Positions 55,583 through 64,000 of a stretch of DNA of 64,000 nt are shown here, piece after piece. The translations under genes were made by a program, and so were the position numbers. The number at the start of each line of letters is the position of its first letter. Position 1 is the stretch's first letter. Source of the DNA: Corallococcus macrosporus DSM 14697 (GTDB lineage: Bacteria > Myxococcota > Myxococcia > Myxococcales > Myxococcaceae); contig NZ_CP022203.1 in the NCBI RefSeq assembly GCF_002305895.1, positions 2,458,501 through 2,522,500 on the forward strand, in the 5' to 3' direction. Below the pieces are notes generated by a model. The model was not told where the DNA came from. It saw only the letters and a program-made list of their open reading frames with translations, and ran no database searches.

Positions 55583-58500
55583 ATGAGACAGGATGGACAG
55601 AAATGGTTGGCGTGGGTGGCTCTGGCCATCTGCGCCGCGGTGGCGGGCTGCGGTCCGCAGGATGCGGAGCAGGGCGGGGGGGAGACGGCCACCCGCGAAG
55701 CGGCTCCGGGCGCAGCGGTTTCAGCGGCGCCTGTCAGTCCGGGCCTGTCCAAGAGCACCGCGCCGGGCTTGCAGGGGGCCAACGCCTTCGCGGCTCCAGC
55801 GGGGCCTGTTCTTGCCGCGGGCAATGGTAACCACACGCTGGCTGTGAGGCAGGACGGCACTGTCTGGGCTTGGGGCAACAACGACGACGGCCAGCTCGGA
55901 GATGGGACGACCACGCGCCGTTTCAGCCCGGTGCAGGTGATGACGGGGGCCACCGCCATCGCTGCGGGAATCTATCACACGGTGGCCGCGAGCCAGGACG
56001 GCACCGTCTGGACCTGGGGGCGCAACTCCTCGGGGCAGTTGGGGGACGGAACGTCCATTCAACGCTTCTCTCCGGTGCAGGTGCAGGGGCTGACGGGCGT
56101 CACCGCCGTCGCGGCGGGTCGCAATCACTCGGCCGCCTTGGGACAAGGCGGCACTGTCTGGACCTGGGGTGACAACCTGGTCGGCCAATTGGGGGATGGA
56201 ACGAGCACCCAGCGCCTCACGCCGGTGCAGGTTCAGGGCTTGACGGGTGTCATCGCCATCTCCGCGAATGACTCCGAGACAGTGGCCTTGCGGCAGGACG
56301 GTACCGTCTGGGCCTGGGGCAACAACTCCAGTGGCCAGCTCGGAGATGGGACGACCACCGTGCGCTTCACGCCGGTGCAGGTGCTGGGGCTGACGGGCGT
56401 CACCGCCATCGCCGCGGGGGGCGGCTTCGCGGTGGCCTTGCGGCAAGACGGCACGCTCTGGGCCTGGGGCAGCAACTCCAGGGGCCAACTGGGGAACGGG
56501 ACGACCTTTGGGAGCTACAGACCGGAGCAGGTGCAGGGGCTGACGGGCGTCACCGCCATCGCCGCGAGTGGTATCCACACAGTGGCCTTGCGGCAGGACG
56601 GCACCGTCTGGGCCTGGGGCGACAACGAGTGGGGCCAGTTGGGGGATGGGACGACGACCCGGCGCCTCACGCCGGTGCAGGTGCAAGGGCTGACGGGGGT
56701 CACCGCCATCGCCGCAGGTTACCTCTATACCGTGGCCTCGAAGCAGGACGGCACCGTCTGGGCCTGGGGTGACAACAAGCGGTCGCAGTTGGGGGAGGGG
56801 GCGGTCAGCCAGCGCCACACGCCAGGAGAGGTGCAGGGGCTGGAGGGCATCACCGCCATTGCGGCGAGCAACCTCCTGACGGTGGCCGTGCGGCAGGACG
56901 GCACCGTCTGGGCCTGGGGCGACAATGCCAGGGGGCAGTTGGGGGACGGGACGACCACCCGACGCCTCACGCCGGTGCAGGTGCAGGGGCTGGCGGGCGT
57001 CACCGCCGTTGCCGCGAGTGACTACCATCTGGTGGCCGTGCGTCAGGATGGCACCGTCTGGGCCTGGGGCGTCGGTTTCTGGGGGCAGTTGGGGGACGGG
57101 ACTGGCATGGACCGCTCCACGCCGGTGCAGGTGCAGGGGCTGACGGGGGTCACCGCCATCGCCGCGGGCAGCAACCACACGGTGGCCTTGCGGCAGGACG
57201 GCACCGTCTGGGCCTGGGGCTTCAACAACTACGGCCAACTGGGGGATGGGACGACCGCGGGCCACCTCACCCCGGTGCAGGTGCCGGGAGTGACGGGCGC
57301 AGTCGCCATCGCAGCGGGTGGCAGCCACACGGTGGCCTTGCTCCAGGATGGCACCGTCTGGACCTGGGGCTACAACATCTGGGGACAGCTCGGCGACGGG
57401 ACGACCACCCACCGCCACTCCCCGGTGCAGGTGCAGGGGCTGGCGGATGTCATCGCCATCGCCACGAACAACGGCCACACGGTGGCCGTGCGGCAGGACG
57501 GCACCGTCTGGACCTGGGGCCTCAACAGCTCCGGTCAGTTGGGGGATGGGACGACCACCCAGCGCCTCACGCCCGTACAGGTGCATGGGCTGACGGACGC
57601 CACCGCCATCCTGACGAGTAGTTCCCAGACAGTGGCCATGAGGCAGGACAGGACCCTCTGGGCCTGGGGCGACAACCACTGGGGCCAGTTGGGGGATGGG
57701 ACGACCACCCGGCGCCTCACGCCGGTGCAGGTGCAGGGACTGATGGACGTCACCGCCATGGCTGCGGGCGGCTACCACATGGCTGCAGCGGGCCAGGATG
57801 GCACGCTCTGGACCTGGGGCCTCAACTCCTACGGTCAGTTGGGGGGCGGACCGCTCTCCTATCGCCTCCTTCCGGTGCAGGTGCAGGGGCTGACGAGCGC
57901 CACCGCCACCGCCATCGCCGCGGGGGACTCCCACACGGTGGCGGTGCGGCAGGACGGCACCGTCTGGGCCTGGGGCTCCAACTTCAGTGGCCAGTTGGGG
58001 GACGGGACGACCGCCCAAAGCCTCACGCCGGTGCAGGTGCAGGTGCAGGGGCTGACGGGCGTCGCCGCCATCGCCGCGGGCTTCTCACACACCCTGGCCG
58101 TAAGGCAGGACGGAACTGTCTGGAGCTGGGGCGGCAACGCCTACGGCCAATTGGGGGACGGGACGACCGCCCAAAGCCTCACGCCGGTGCAGGTGCAGGG
58201 GCTGACAGGCGTCACGGCCATCTCCGCCGGCGACGCCCACACGGTGGCCTTGCGGCGGGACGGCACCGTCTGGGCCTGGGGACGCAATTCCTGGGGACAG
58301 CTCGGAGACGGGACGACCACGCACCGCGCTACGCCGGTGCAGGTGCAGGGGCTGACGGGCGTCATCGCCATTGCCGCGGGCTCCCTCCACACCGTGGCCT
58401 TGCGTCAGGATGGCACCGTCTGGGCCTGGGGCTTCAACGATCTCGGCCAATTGGGAGATGGGACGACCACGCGCCGCCTCACGCCAGCGCAGGTGCAGGG

Positions 58501-58966
58501 ATTGACGGGCGTCACCACCATCGCTGCTGGCTACTTCCACACGGCGGCGGTGCGGCAGGATGGCACGGCCTGGACCTGGGGCTTCAACCTCTGGGGGCAG
58601 CTCGGGGATGGGACCTTCACGGACCGCGCCACGCCGGTGCAGGTGCAGGGGCTGACGGGCGTCAGCGCTCTTGCCGCCGGGTATGCCCATACAGTGGTCG
58701 TGGGGGAGGACGGCACCGTCTGGGCCTGGGGCAACAACTCCGGTACCCAGTTGGGCAATGGGTCATCCACGGACCGTTCCACACCGGTGCAGGTGGAGGC
58801 GCTGACCGGCGCCTTCTCCCTTGCGGCGGGCCGTTTCCACACGGTGGCCATGAGTCCGGACGGTGCCGGCTGGGGTTGGGGGCGCAACAACCTCGGCCAG
58901 GTGGGGGACGGGACGACCGCTGACCGCCCCACGCCTGTCAATGTGATGGTTCAGGAAGGGACCTGA
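55583..58966 (+). CDS. Secreted lipoprotein with 21 RCC1 repeats
   Basis: 1127 residues from ATG with AGAGGGG upstream. Signal peptide with lipobox VAGC (LAICAAVAGC). A 60-residue Ala/Pro linker is followed by 21 RCC1-type repeats of 50 residues each, with consensus AAG-x2-HTVALRQDGTVWAWG, then GQLGDGTTT, then LTPVQVQGLTGV. RCC1 folds as a seven-bladed propeller, so 21 blades fit three propellers in a row. In eukaryotes RCC1 is a Ran exchange factor; in bacteria such lipoproteins have no settled role and probably bind partners or carbohydrates at the surface. The last repeat is degenerate. Confidence 0.92.
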   Translation: MRQDGQKWLAWVALAICAAVAGCGPQDAEQGGGETATREAAPGAAVSAAPVSPGLSKSTAPGLQGANAFAAPAGPVLAAGNGNHTLAVRQDGTVWAWGNNDDGQLGDGTTTRRFSPVQVMTGATAIAAGIYHTVAASQDGTVWTWGRNSSGQLGDGTSIQRFSPVQVQGLTGVTAVAAGRNHSAALGQGGTVWTWGDNLVGQLGDGTSTQRLTPVQVQGLTGVIAISANDSETVALRQDGTVWAWGNNSSGQLGDGTTTVRFTPVQVLGLTGVTAIAAGGGFAVALRQDGTLWAWGSNSRGQLGNGTTFGSYRPEQVQGLTGVTAIAASGIHTVALRQDGTVWAWGDNEWGQLGDGTTTRRLTPVQVQGLTGVTAIAAGYLYTVASKQDGTVWAWGDNKRSQLGEGAVSQRHTPGEVQGLEGITAIAASNLLTVAVRQDGTVWAWGDNARGQLGDGTTTRRLTPVQVQGLAGVTAVAASDYHLVAVRQDGTVWAWGVGFWGQLGDGTGMDRSTPVQVQGLTGVTAIAAGSNHTVALRQDGTVWAWGFNNYGQLGDGTTAGHLTPVQVPGVTGAVAIAAGGSHTVALLQDGTVWTWGYNIWGQLGDGTTTHRHSPVQVQGLADVIAIATNNGHTVAVRQDGTVWTWGLNSSGQLGDGTTTQRLTPVQVHGLTDATAILTSSSQTVAMRQDRTLWAWGDNHWGQLGDGTTTRRLTPVQVQGLMDVTAMAAGGYHMAAAGQDGTLWTWGLNSYGQLGGGPLSYRLLPVQVQGLTSATATAIAAGDSHTVAVRQDGTVWAWGSNFSGQLGDGTTAQSLTPVQVQVQGLTGVAAIAAGFSHTLAVRQDGTVWSWGGNAYGQLGDGTTAQSLTPVQVQGLTGVTAISAGDAHTVALRRDGTVWAWGRNSWGQLGDGTTTHRATPVQVQGLTGVIAIAAGSLHTVALRQDGTVWAWGFNDLGQLGDGTTTRRLTPAQVQGLTGVTTIAAGYFHTAAVRQDGTAWTWGFNLWGQLGDGTFTDRATPVQVQGLTGVSALAAGYAHTVVVGEDGTVWAWGNNSGTQLGNGSSTDRSTPVQVEALTGAFSLAAGRFHTVAMSPDGAGWGWGRNNLGQVGDGTTADRPTPVNVMVQEGT
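55814..58960 (+). repeat. Tandem 150-base RCC1-coding repeat array
   Basis: 21 units, almost all exactly 150 bases (units 14 and 15 carry 6-base insertions). Neighbouring units share long identical runs such as CAGGTGCAGGGGCTGACGG, which indicates duplication or gene conversion within the array. Confidence 0.9.
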
Positions 58967-59154
58967 GCCTTCACCTCGGCTGGGCGAAGGTCTGTGAGCT
59001 TGCTCACACACTTCAAGTGAAGCGGCTCACAGCGGTTCCAGGGGGGCTGTCACGCTGACGTCCATCACACACAGCGTGAGACGTGCCGCTCGCATGGCAA
59101 TCGCTCGTTGACGCGCGCACACGGCGTCAAGCCCCAACCTCCGTGGAAGTGACG

Positions 59155-59195
59155 ACGACGGGCCCGGCCTCCGAGGTGAGCGCCGGGCCCGTCGT
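59155..59195. terminator. Strong hairpin between the RCC1 gene and the next gene
   Basis: A perfect 14-pair stem: 59155-59168 with 59182-59195. No T-run follows on either strand. It lies between convergent genes and may end both. The rest of the 302-base gap 58967-59268 holds nothing that I can support. Confidence 0.55.
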
Positions 59196-59268
59196 GCTTC
59201 GGTCGGGTCGCGAATCGTGTGTCGTGGGCCGGGAGGTGCGGCGGCGCGCGCTCCCTGCCTGAAGGGGC

Positions 59269-59619
59269 TCAGGTGATTTCGCGCGTCAGCCTGGAGTCCC
59301 ACGGGCACCAGTGACCGCCCGGGAGGAATGCGCCGCCCGCCTCGTCGAGGTGGTCTTCCACATACGTCATGTTGGCATCGCAGACCTCAATGGCCATCGC
59401 GAAGAAGCGGATGGTGTTCGGGTCCAGGTGGAAGGAGAACTTCGGGTTGTAGGCCGCGGCCCGCTTGATGATTCGTCCGTGGATGTGGACTTCGTTCTTC
59501 TCCTCGCCAGAGAGAATCCTCCGCGCATGTGCAATCGTCTTTTCGTCAGCCAGCTCGACGATGAACTCCAGGTTGGGCTGGGCTTGCTGCGTGAATGCGA
59601 AACGTACCGTATTGGCCAT
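59269..59619 (-). CDS. Small BP74-like protein
   Basis: 116 residues from ATG with AGGAGC seven bases upstream. TVRFAFTQQAQPNLEFIVELADEKTIAHARRIL, then NPKFSFHLDPNTIRFFAMAIEVCDANMTYVEDHLDE and FLPGGHWCPWDSRL. This resembles a short family seen in myxobacteria and actinobacteria and related, as I recall, to the BP74 domain of Dictyostelium. The HLDP, EVCD and WCPW motifs are characteristic. No signal peptide; a C2-like or binding fold is likely. The function is not known. Confidence 0.8.
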   Translation of the reverse strand: MANTVRFAFTQQAQPNLEFIVELADEKTIAHARRILSGEEKNEVHIHGRIIKRAAAYNPKFSFHLDPNTIRFFAMAIEVCDANMTYVEDHLDEAGGAFLPGGHWCPWDSRLTREIT

Positions 59620-59681
59620 GGCGAGGCGCTCCTTGGGGTAGGGGCCCCATATAGGAGGTTGTCCTCACGCGCGTGCATCAC

Positions 59682-60989
59682 CTACGGGTAGCGGTGGCGT
59701 GTCTTGAATGCGGCATCGTGAGGGGCCTCGTCTCTAAACCCGCCAACGGGAGGAGCTCGCCGCTCTATGTCAGTCGGCCCGCTCCGCGACGCGATGAGCG
59801 CGAGGTTGCGCGGAGACAGTCGCGGGTCGAAGAGCTGGAGGAGCTCGACCTGGAAGCCCGCTTCCTCCAGGAGAATCGCGCGGTCAAGCAGGAGCACGAC
59901 CTCCAACGCCCTCGCGAAGCGGTCCCTCAGCAGATGGCAGAGCAGGAGGTCCCGGGTCTCGGCGCGAGCGGACACCTCGAAGGCGTTCAGCTCGGCATCC
60001 GTCATGCCGGGATTGAGGCCCAGGCGCTCCAGGCGGTCGCGCGCGTAGGCGGCGAACGGGCTGTTATAGAGCGCCCGGGGCGCGTCTCCTGCTCTCACGA
60101 AGCCGCGCTCGGGAAAGTGCCGCCGCGATAGGAGATGGAACGCGAAGCGCCACGCATACACCCGCTTCATCCGCGCGAACTCCACCTCCGTCTTGTGATG
60201 CCGCCCCCGCGTCGTCAGCGCCAGGGCATGCGGGGTGAAGGGCAGCGGATGCCCGCTCCCGAAGCGGGAGACGGGGTAATCCCGAGGGAGCTCCAGCTTG
60301 TCGTAGCAGCAGCCGATGTTCAGGACGAAGCCCGCCCCCTGGCTCTTGCGGAGCTGCGTGAGGGCGAGCGGCCCGCAGGTGTGCAGACCGATGGAGGCCC
60401 GGTCCCGGCCGGAGAAGAGCGAGTCGAGCTGGGGTTGGACTCCGTCCTCGACGGAGGCCTGGATGAAATACAGCGTGTCCTCGCCTGGGGGCTGGGTCCT
60501 CGTCAGCCAACGGCGGCCCTTGTCCTGCAAGGCGGCGTCTCGGTCGATGCTGTGGAAGGTCCACCCGAACGTCCGCGCACAGAGGCGGGCGAGATGTCCC
60601 ATGCCGCCGCCAATATCGACCGCCTGGCGGATGAAGCGCGCTCTCGGCGCGAGCAGGGCGAGCACCCGCTCGAGCTCGTGCGTCTTCTTGGCGCTGAGGC
60701 CCTGAGTCTCCGCGACGGACAGCGTGTGAAGGCCCTCCTGCCAGGGCAGCGCCGTCAGTTCCTGGAGCGCGCCCAGGAGCGCGCCCAGGGCCGGGGGTGG
60801 GGCGCCTGTGAGCGCCCCCTGGTCCAGCCGCCGCTCGCCCGCTTCATCGAGCGACCGGCAATAGTCCAGCCAGTCCTCGGGATAGACGGCGCCGGACTCG
60901 GGCCAGCCCTGGAGGATGGAGCGGGACCAGAGCGGGGACCAGGGCCGGAGCTGGTGTGTGAGCGCTTCGAGTCGCGCCTGGAAGTCCAT
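59682..60989 (-). CDS. METTL25/RRNAD1-like methyltransferase
   Basis: 435 residues. Central S-adenosylmethionine-binding motif AVDIGGGMGHLARL, then SIGLHTCGPLALTQLRKS and FVLNIGCCYDKLEL, and a C-terminal LEEAGFQVELLQLFDPRLSPRNLALIAS. These four blocks, with the HxCG and GCCY pair and the SPRNL end, are the pattern of the METTL25/RRNAD1 group (Methyltransf_32), mainly known from eukaryotes. The reaction is unknown; in eukaryotes the relatives are proposed RNA or protein methyltransferases. It lies 62 bases upstream of the BP74-like gene on the same strand. Confidence 0.8.
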   Translation of the reverse strand: MDFQARLEALTHQLRPWSPLWSRSILQGWPESGAVYPEDWLDYCRSLDEAGERRLDQGALTGAPPPALGALLGALQELTALPWQEGLHTLSVAETQGLSAKKTHELERVLALLAPRARFIRQAVDIGGGMGHLARLCARTFGWTFHSIDRDAALQDKGRRWLTRTQPPGEDTLYFIQASVEDGVQPQLDSLFSGRDRASIGLHTCGPLALTQLRKSQGAGFVLNIGCCYDKLELPRDYPVSRFGSGHPLPFTPHALALTTRGRHHKTEVEFARMKRVYAWRFAFHLLSRRHFPERGFVRAGDAPRALYNSPFAAYARDRLERLGLNPGMTDAELNAFEVSARAETRDLLLCHLLRDRFARALEVVLLLDRAILLEEAGFQVELLQLFDPRLSPRNLALIASRSGPTDIERRAPPVGGFRDEAPHDAAFKTRHRYP

Positions 60990-61056
60990 GCCGGCGCATC
61001 CTATGCCCCGCGCTCAACGGCGCCCCGAATTCTCCGAGGCGCCGCCTCCCATGGCC

Positions 61057-63159
61057 TCACGGGTTGAGGATGTGGACCTCGACGGCCAGTGTTGCATTCC
61101 GGTTGATGGCGACCAGGTCCGGCCCGTTCCCGAGCAGCTCGAAGCCAAACACGGTCGGGTCATCCCAGCGGACCATCTCGAACGTCCAATCCCCGTTCGT
61201 GGGATGCAGCGCGGTGCCGGCCTGCAGCGTGAAGCTGGAGAAGCCGCTCGCTCCGGAGACGGCATGGACCTCGGTCGAGTTGCTGCCGCCGGAGCGGAGG
61301 ATGCCCACCAGGTCGATTGTGAAGTCGCCGTTGACCTCCGCCAGCTCGTATTCCCAGCTCCCCGCGCTGGGGAGCGCGGTCGTCGTGTTCAGCAGGAACG
61401 TCTGGAAGCCGGTGGCGCCGGAGAGGATGTGGACCTCCACGTTGCCCCCCGCGCCCTGGGAGTTGATGGCGACCACGTCCAGCGTGCCGTCCTTGTCCCA
61501 GTCCGTCACCTTGAAGTCCCAGTCGCCCGTCGTGGTGTGCAGGGCCGTGGACGTGTGCGTCAGGAACGTCTGGAAGCCGGTGGCGCCGGAGAGGATGTGG
61601 ACCTCCGTCGAGGTGACGCCCGCCCGCTGGATGGCGAACACGTCCTGGCTGCCGTCCTTGTTCCAGTCGCCCACCTCGAAGGCCCAGTCCGCGTTCGTGG
61701 TGTGCAGCGCCGTCGCCCAGTGGCCGAGGAACGTCTGGTAGCTCGCGGCGCCGGAGAGGATGTGGACCTCCGTGAAGCCCGACAGGCCCTGCGGTTGGAT
61801 GAAGAAGAGGTCCGGCCGCTTGTCGCCGTTCCAGTCCGCCGCCTCGAAGTGGCCGTCATTGCCCACTGGCGTCTGTGCGCTCGCGACGTTGAGCTGGAAG
61901 CTGTTGATGCCCCCCGTGAAGAGCAGCCGGTCCGGTGACCCCGCCGGGAGTCCCGTCAGCCGGCCCGTCGTGGCCTCACCCACGAGGAAGTCGCGGACCT
62001 GCTGCTGCGTCGCCCCTGGGTGACGCTGAAGGTAGAGGGCCGCGGCGCCAGTGACGTGGGGCGCGGCCATCGACGTCCCGCTCTTGTTGCCAACCCCATT
62101 CACGGGAGAGGCCAGGGTGGAGCGGATGCCGACGCCTGGCGCGAAGAGGTCCACGCAGCCCCCGTGGTTGGAGAACCCCGCGACCGCGTCCGCGCTGTCG
62201 CTGGCTCCCACGGTGATGGCCGCGGGCAGCCGCGCGGGTGATTGGTCGCAGGCGGCGACGCCGTCATTCCCGGCGGAGACGACGGTCACCACGCCGGAGT
62301 CGATGAGCCCTTCGACCGCGTCATCCAGGGCCTGGCTGGCGCTTCCTCCCAGGCTCATGTTGGCGACGGCGGGAAGCAGCCGGTTGTCAGCCACCCAATC
62401 CACGCCAGCGATGACGTCCGACGAAGCACCCACCGCGCAGGGGAACACCCGCACCGGGTGAAGGCTCACGCCAGGGGCCACGCCGAACTGGTGGCCGCCG
62501 ATGGTTCCCGCCACGTGCGTGCCGTGGCTGGGGTGGCTGCCCCGGTTTCCGCAGTCCTCCGTGCCGCCTGCATCGCCGACGGCGTTGAACCCGGGCAAGA
62601 GCTGCCCCGAGAAGTCCTGGTGCGAGGTGATGCCCGTGTCGATGACGTAGGCGTGGACATGCCCGCCTCGGGCGCCAAAGGTGTACGTCTGGTTCAACGG
62701 CAGGTCCCGCTGATCGATGCGATCCAGTCCCCAGACGTTCTGGGTCGCGGGCGGTGTCCCGACCGTGGTCGACCGGGTCGCGCTCGGGTGGATGACCCCG
62801 TTCTCCTCCACGTAGGCGACACGCGGGTCCTCGCTGAGCCGCCGGGCCTGCGCTTCGCTCATGGTGGCGGAGAACCCCTGGAGCGCCGCGTGATACACGC
62901 GCTGCGTCTTCCCTCCATGGCGCTCGCTCAACTCTCTCGAGAACCGGGTGACGACGTCCCGTGAGTCACTGCCTCCTTTCAGCGCCGCGGCTTTCACCTC
63001 GGCCTTCTTCAAGACGACGATGTACTCCCCTCGCACGGGCTCTCGGACCTTGCGCAGCTTCGCGGCGGGTGCCGCCGCGCCTGGGCTCGCCGCCTGCGCG
63101 GAGGTGAAGGTCAGCGTCACGATGCCTGCGGCCAGCAGACTGCTTGTGCGATGTCTCAC
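61057..63159 (-). CDS. Subtilisin-family (S8, proteinase K-like) protease with C-terminal VCBS-like repeats
   Basis: 700 residues from GTG (VRHRTSSLLAAGIVTLTF, signal peptide cleaved near AQA). An I9 propeptide occupies about 43-120 (YIVVLKKAEV). Catalytic triad: D174 (YVIDTGI), H212 (HPSHGTHVAGT) and S363 (GTSMAAPH). Residues about 440-700 hold five imperfect FG-GAP/VCBS-like units of about 50 residues (EVHILSGATGFQTFL, then DWNKDGSQDVFAIQ) with Asp-rich calcium loops. Secreted protease, probably used in predation or development. The repeat domain may bind substrate or surface. Confidence 0.95.
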   Translation of the reverse strand: MRHRTSSLLAAGIVTLTFTSAQAASPGAAAPAAKLRKVREPVRGEYIVVLKKAEVKAAALKGGSDSRDVVTRFSRELSERHGGKTQRVYHAALQGFSATMSEAQARRLSEDPRVAYVEENGVIHPSATRSTTVGTPPATQNVWGLDRIDQRDLPLNQTYTFGARGGHVHAYVIDTGITSHQDFSGQLLPGFNAVGDAGGTEDCGNRGSHPSHGTHVAGTIGGHQFGVAPGVSLHPVRVFPCAVGASSDVIAGVDWVADNRLLPAVANMSLGGSASQALDDAVEGLIDSGVVTVVSAGNDGVAACDQSPARLPAAITVGASDSADAVAGFSNHGGCVDLFAPGVGIRSTLASPVNGVGNKSGTSMAAPHVTGAAALYLQRHPGATQQQVRDFLVGEATTGRLTGLPAGSPDRLLFTGGINSFQLNVASAQTPVGNDGHFEAADWNGDKRPDLFFIQPQGLSGFTEVHILSGAASYQTFLGHWATALHTTNADWAFEVGDWNKDGSQDVFAIQRAGVTSTEVHILSGATGFQTFLTHTSTALHTTTGDWDFKVTDWDKDGTLDVVAINSQGAGGNVEVHILSGATGFQTFLLNTTTALPSAGSWEYELAEVNGDFTIDLVGILRSGGSNSTEVHAVSGASGFSSFTLQAGTALHPTNGDWTFEMVRWDDPTVFGFELLGNGPDLVAINRNATLAVEVHILNP

Positions 63160-63279
63160 GCCATGTGCTCCCTGGGATGCGGATTGCCTCCGGCGCGAGC
63201 GTGGCGCTTGATTCCGACCCCGCGCGCCCGGTGCGCTTGGAGGTATCAAGCGGGGCGTGATGGGAGCGTGACGGCGTGC

Positions 63280-64000
63280 CTACTCGCGCATCACCTGCGC
63301 GGCCGTGAGCACGCGGACCATCTCCTCGGCGCCGGCGGCCTTCTTCGCCGCCAGCGCGCGCAGCTTCGTCGTCACCTGCGGCGTGAGGGACTCCATCAGC
63401 GCCTCCCGGAGTGAGTCCCTCACGCCGTCAGGGGCCGCCAGCGCCGGGCCGAGCAGAGGCAGGGCACGCCTGTCCTTCAGCCGCACCAGCGCCGCCGTGG
63501 CGTCCGGGAGGGCGCGGGGGCACTTGCGCGCGAGCTGGTGTGCCAGGTCCGCGGCCTCGCGCCCCTTCACGAAGCCGAGCAGACGGACTGGTGAGCCACT
63601 CCCGCTGTCCCGGCAGAACGCGGCCTGGAGAATGGCCGCCTTCGCCTCCTGGGAGCCCTGCCGCGCGGCTGCCTCCAACTGCTCCTCCTGCACGGAGGCT
63701 CGCTCCGTCTGGAAGGTCACCTTCACCGGCACGGTGAAGCCCGCGTTGACGAGCTTCGCCGCGAGCTGATTGCGCTGCGCCTCGGGATAGTGCTCGAGGT
63801 CCTTCACCGCCCGCGCGCCGGCCGCCTGCCGTGCGCCCGCGGCACGCCACTGCTCGGTGGCCACCGGAATCAGCAGCTCGCGCACATAGCGGCCGCGCTC
63901 GGCCACGGCGTCATAGAGCGCCACCGCGCAGCCCGGGAGCACGTCCAGCGACTCGCCCGGCCCGGCGCTCACGGGAACGCGCAGCTCGTCACCGTTGCGG
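63280..64000 (-). CDS. Hypothetical protein with HEAT-like repeats, 5' partial
   Basis: The frame stays open from 63280 to the end of the window (the codons before GTG at 63972 read RNGDELRVP), so the start is outside. The visible 240 residues end in helical, Ala/Leu/Arg-rich repeats (LPDATAALVRLKDRRALPLLGPALAAPDGVRDSL) of HEAT type. Two Cys and no membrane segment in the visible part. Not recognised beyond the repeat. Confidence 0.6.
   Translation of the reverse strand, partial: RNGDELRVPVSAGPGESLDVLPGCAVALYDAVAERGRYVRELLIPVATEQWRAAGARQAAGARAVKDLEHYPEAQRNQLAAKLVNAGFTVPVKVTFQTERASVQEEQLEAAARQGSQEAKAAILQAAFCRDSGSGSPVRLLGFVKGREAADLAHQLARKCPRALPDATAALVRLKDRRALPLLGPALAAPDGVRDSLREALMESLTPQVTTKLRALAAKKAAGAEEMVRVLTAAQVMRE

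Noticed and set aside
55721-58018. Long minus-strand frame opposite the RCC1 array with regular repeats
   Set aside because: Its periodicity is a by-product of the 150-base repeats on the plus strand.
55814-58960. CRISPR-like periodicity
   Set aside because: Units are contiguous coding repeats without spacers and translate into RCC1 blades.

Overview
The window is about 70% GC, gene-dense, and reads as the chromosome of a myxobacterium (Myxococcaceae; Myxococcus, Pyxidicoccus or Corallococcus-like). The basis is the combination of Hanks-type kinases fused to zinc-ribbon, PEGA and formylglycine-enzyme-like domains, PATAN and DnaJ/TPR regulators, many lipoproteins of unknown function, an IF2 with a very long Pro/Ala/Gly-rich N-terminus, and a tmRNA tag reading ANDNVELALAA. 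No species can be fixed from sequence alone.

Layout. 1-6.2 kb: a DnaJ/TPR protein (5' end outside the window), a response regulator-PATAN-TPR protein, then tsaD and rsmA. 6.2-10.3 kb: a deoxynucleoside kinase, panB-panC, smpB and sspB. 10.3-16.6 kb, minus strand: a FecR lipoprotein, LysM protein, HD-GYP c-di-GMP phosphodiesterase, DUF971 protein and Ser/Thr kinase in close order, with a nitrilase-family amidohydrolase upstream. 16.7-27.8 kb: the canonical rimP-nusA-ylxR-infB-ylxP(DUF503)-rbfA-truB-rpsO-pnp block. Just before rimP there is an intrinsic terminator with an overlapping alternative hairpin. 27.9-41.5 kb: a membrane protein plus LytM peptidase, dut, a kinase-FGE fusion coupled to a substrate-binding protein and purB, then purC, a TrmJ-like methyltransferase, a small double zinc-motif protein, an HtrA protease, and a zinc-ribbon/CFI-box protein overlapping a TlpA thioredoxin. 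41.6-46.6 kb: an OmpA protein with thrombospondin type 3 repeats and a two-subunit M16 peptidase operon whose second gene has a frameshift in a G6 tract. 46.7-49.3 kb: ssrA (tmRNA) with promoter and terminator, followed by two decayed tyrosine-recombinase remnants flanking a lipoprotein gene. 49.3-64 kb: accessory genes, including a PrmC-like methyltransferase, a GlxA-type regulator divergent from a dienelactone hydrolase, lipoproteins, a 21-repeat RCC1 lipoprotein, a METTL25/RRNAD1-like methyltransferase, a subtilisin-family protease with C-terminal repeats, and a gene that runs off the window.

Two themes stand out. First, ribosome rescue and its proteolysis adaptor are gathered in one window: smpB sits beside sspB, and ssrA lies about 36 kb away. 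Second, the translation/transcription block is rich in RNA structure (a leader attenuator before rimP, two strong hairpins between infB and ylxP, and a structured 386-base rpsO-pnp spacer), suggesting RNA-level control of the nusA-infB operon. All family assignments come from motif recognition; no database search was run.
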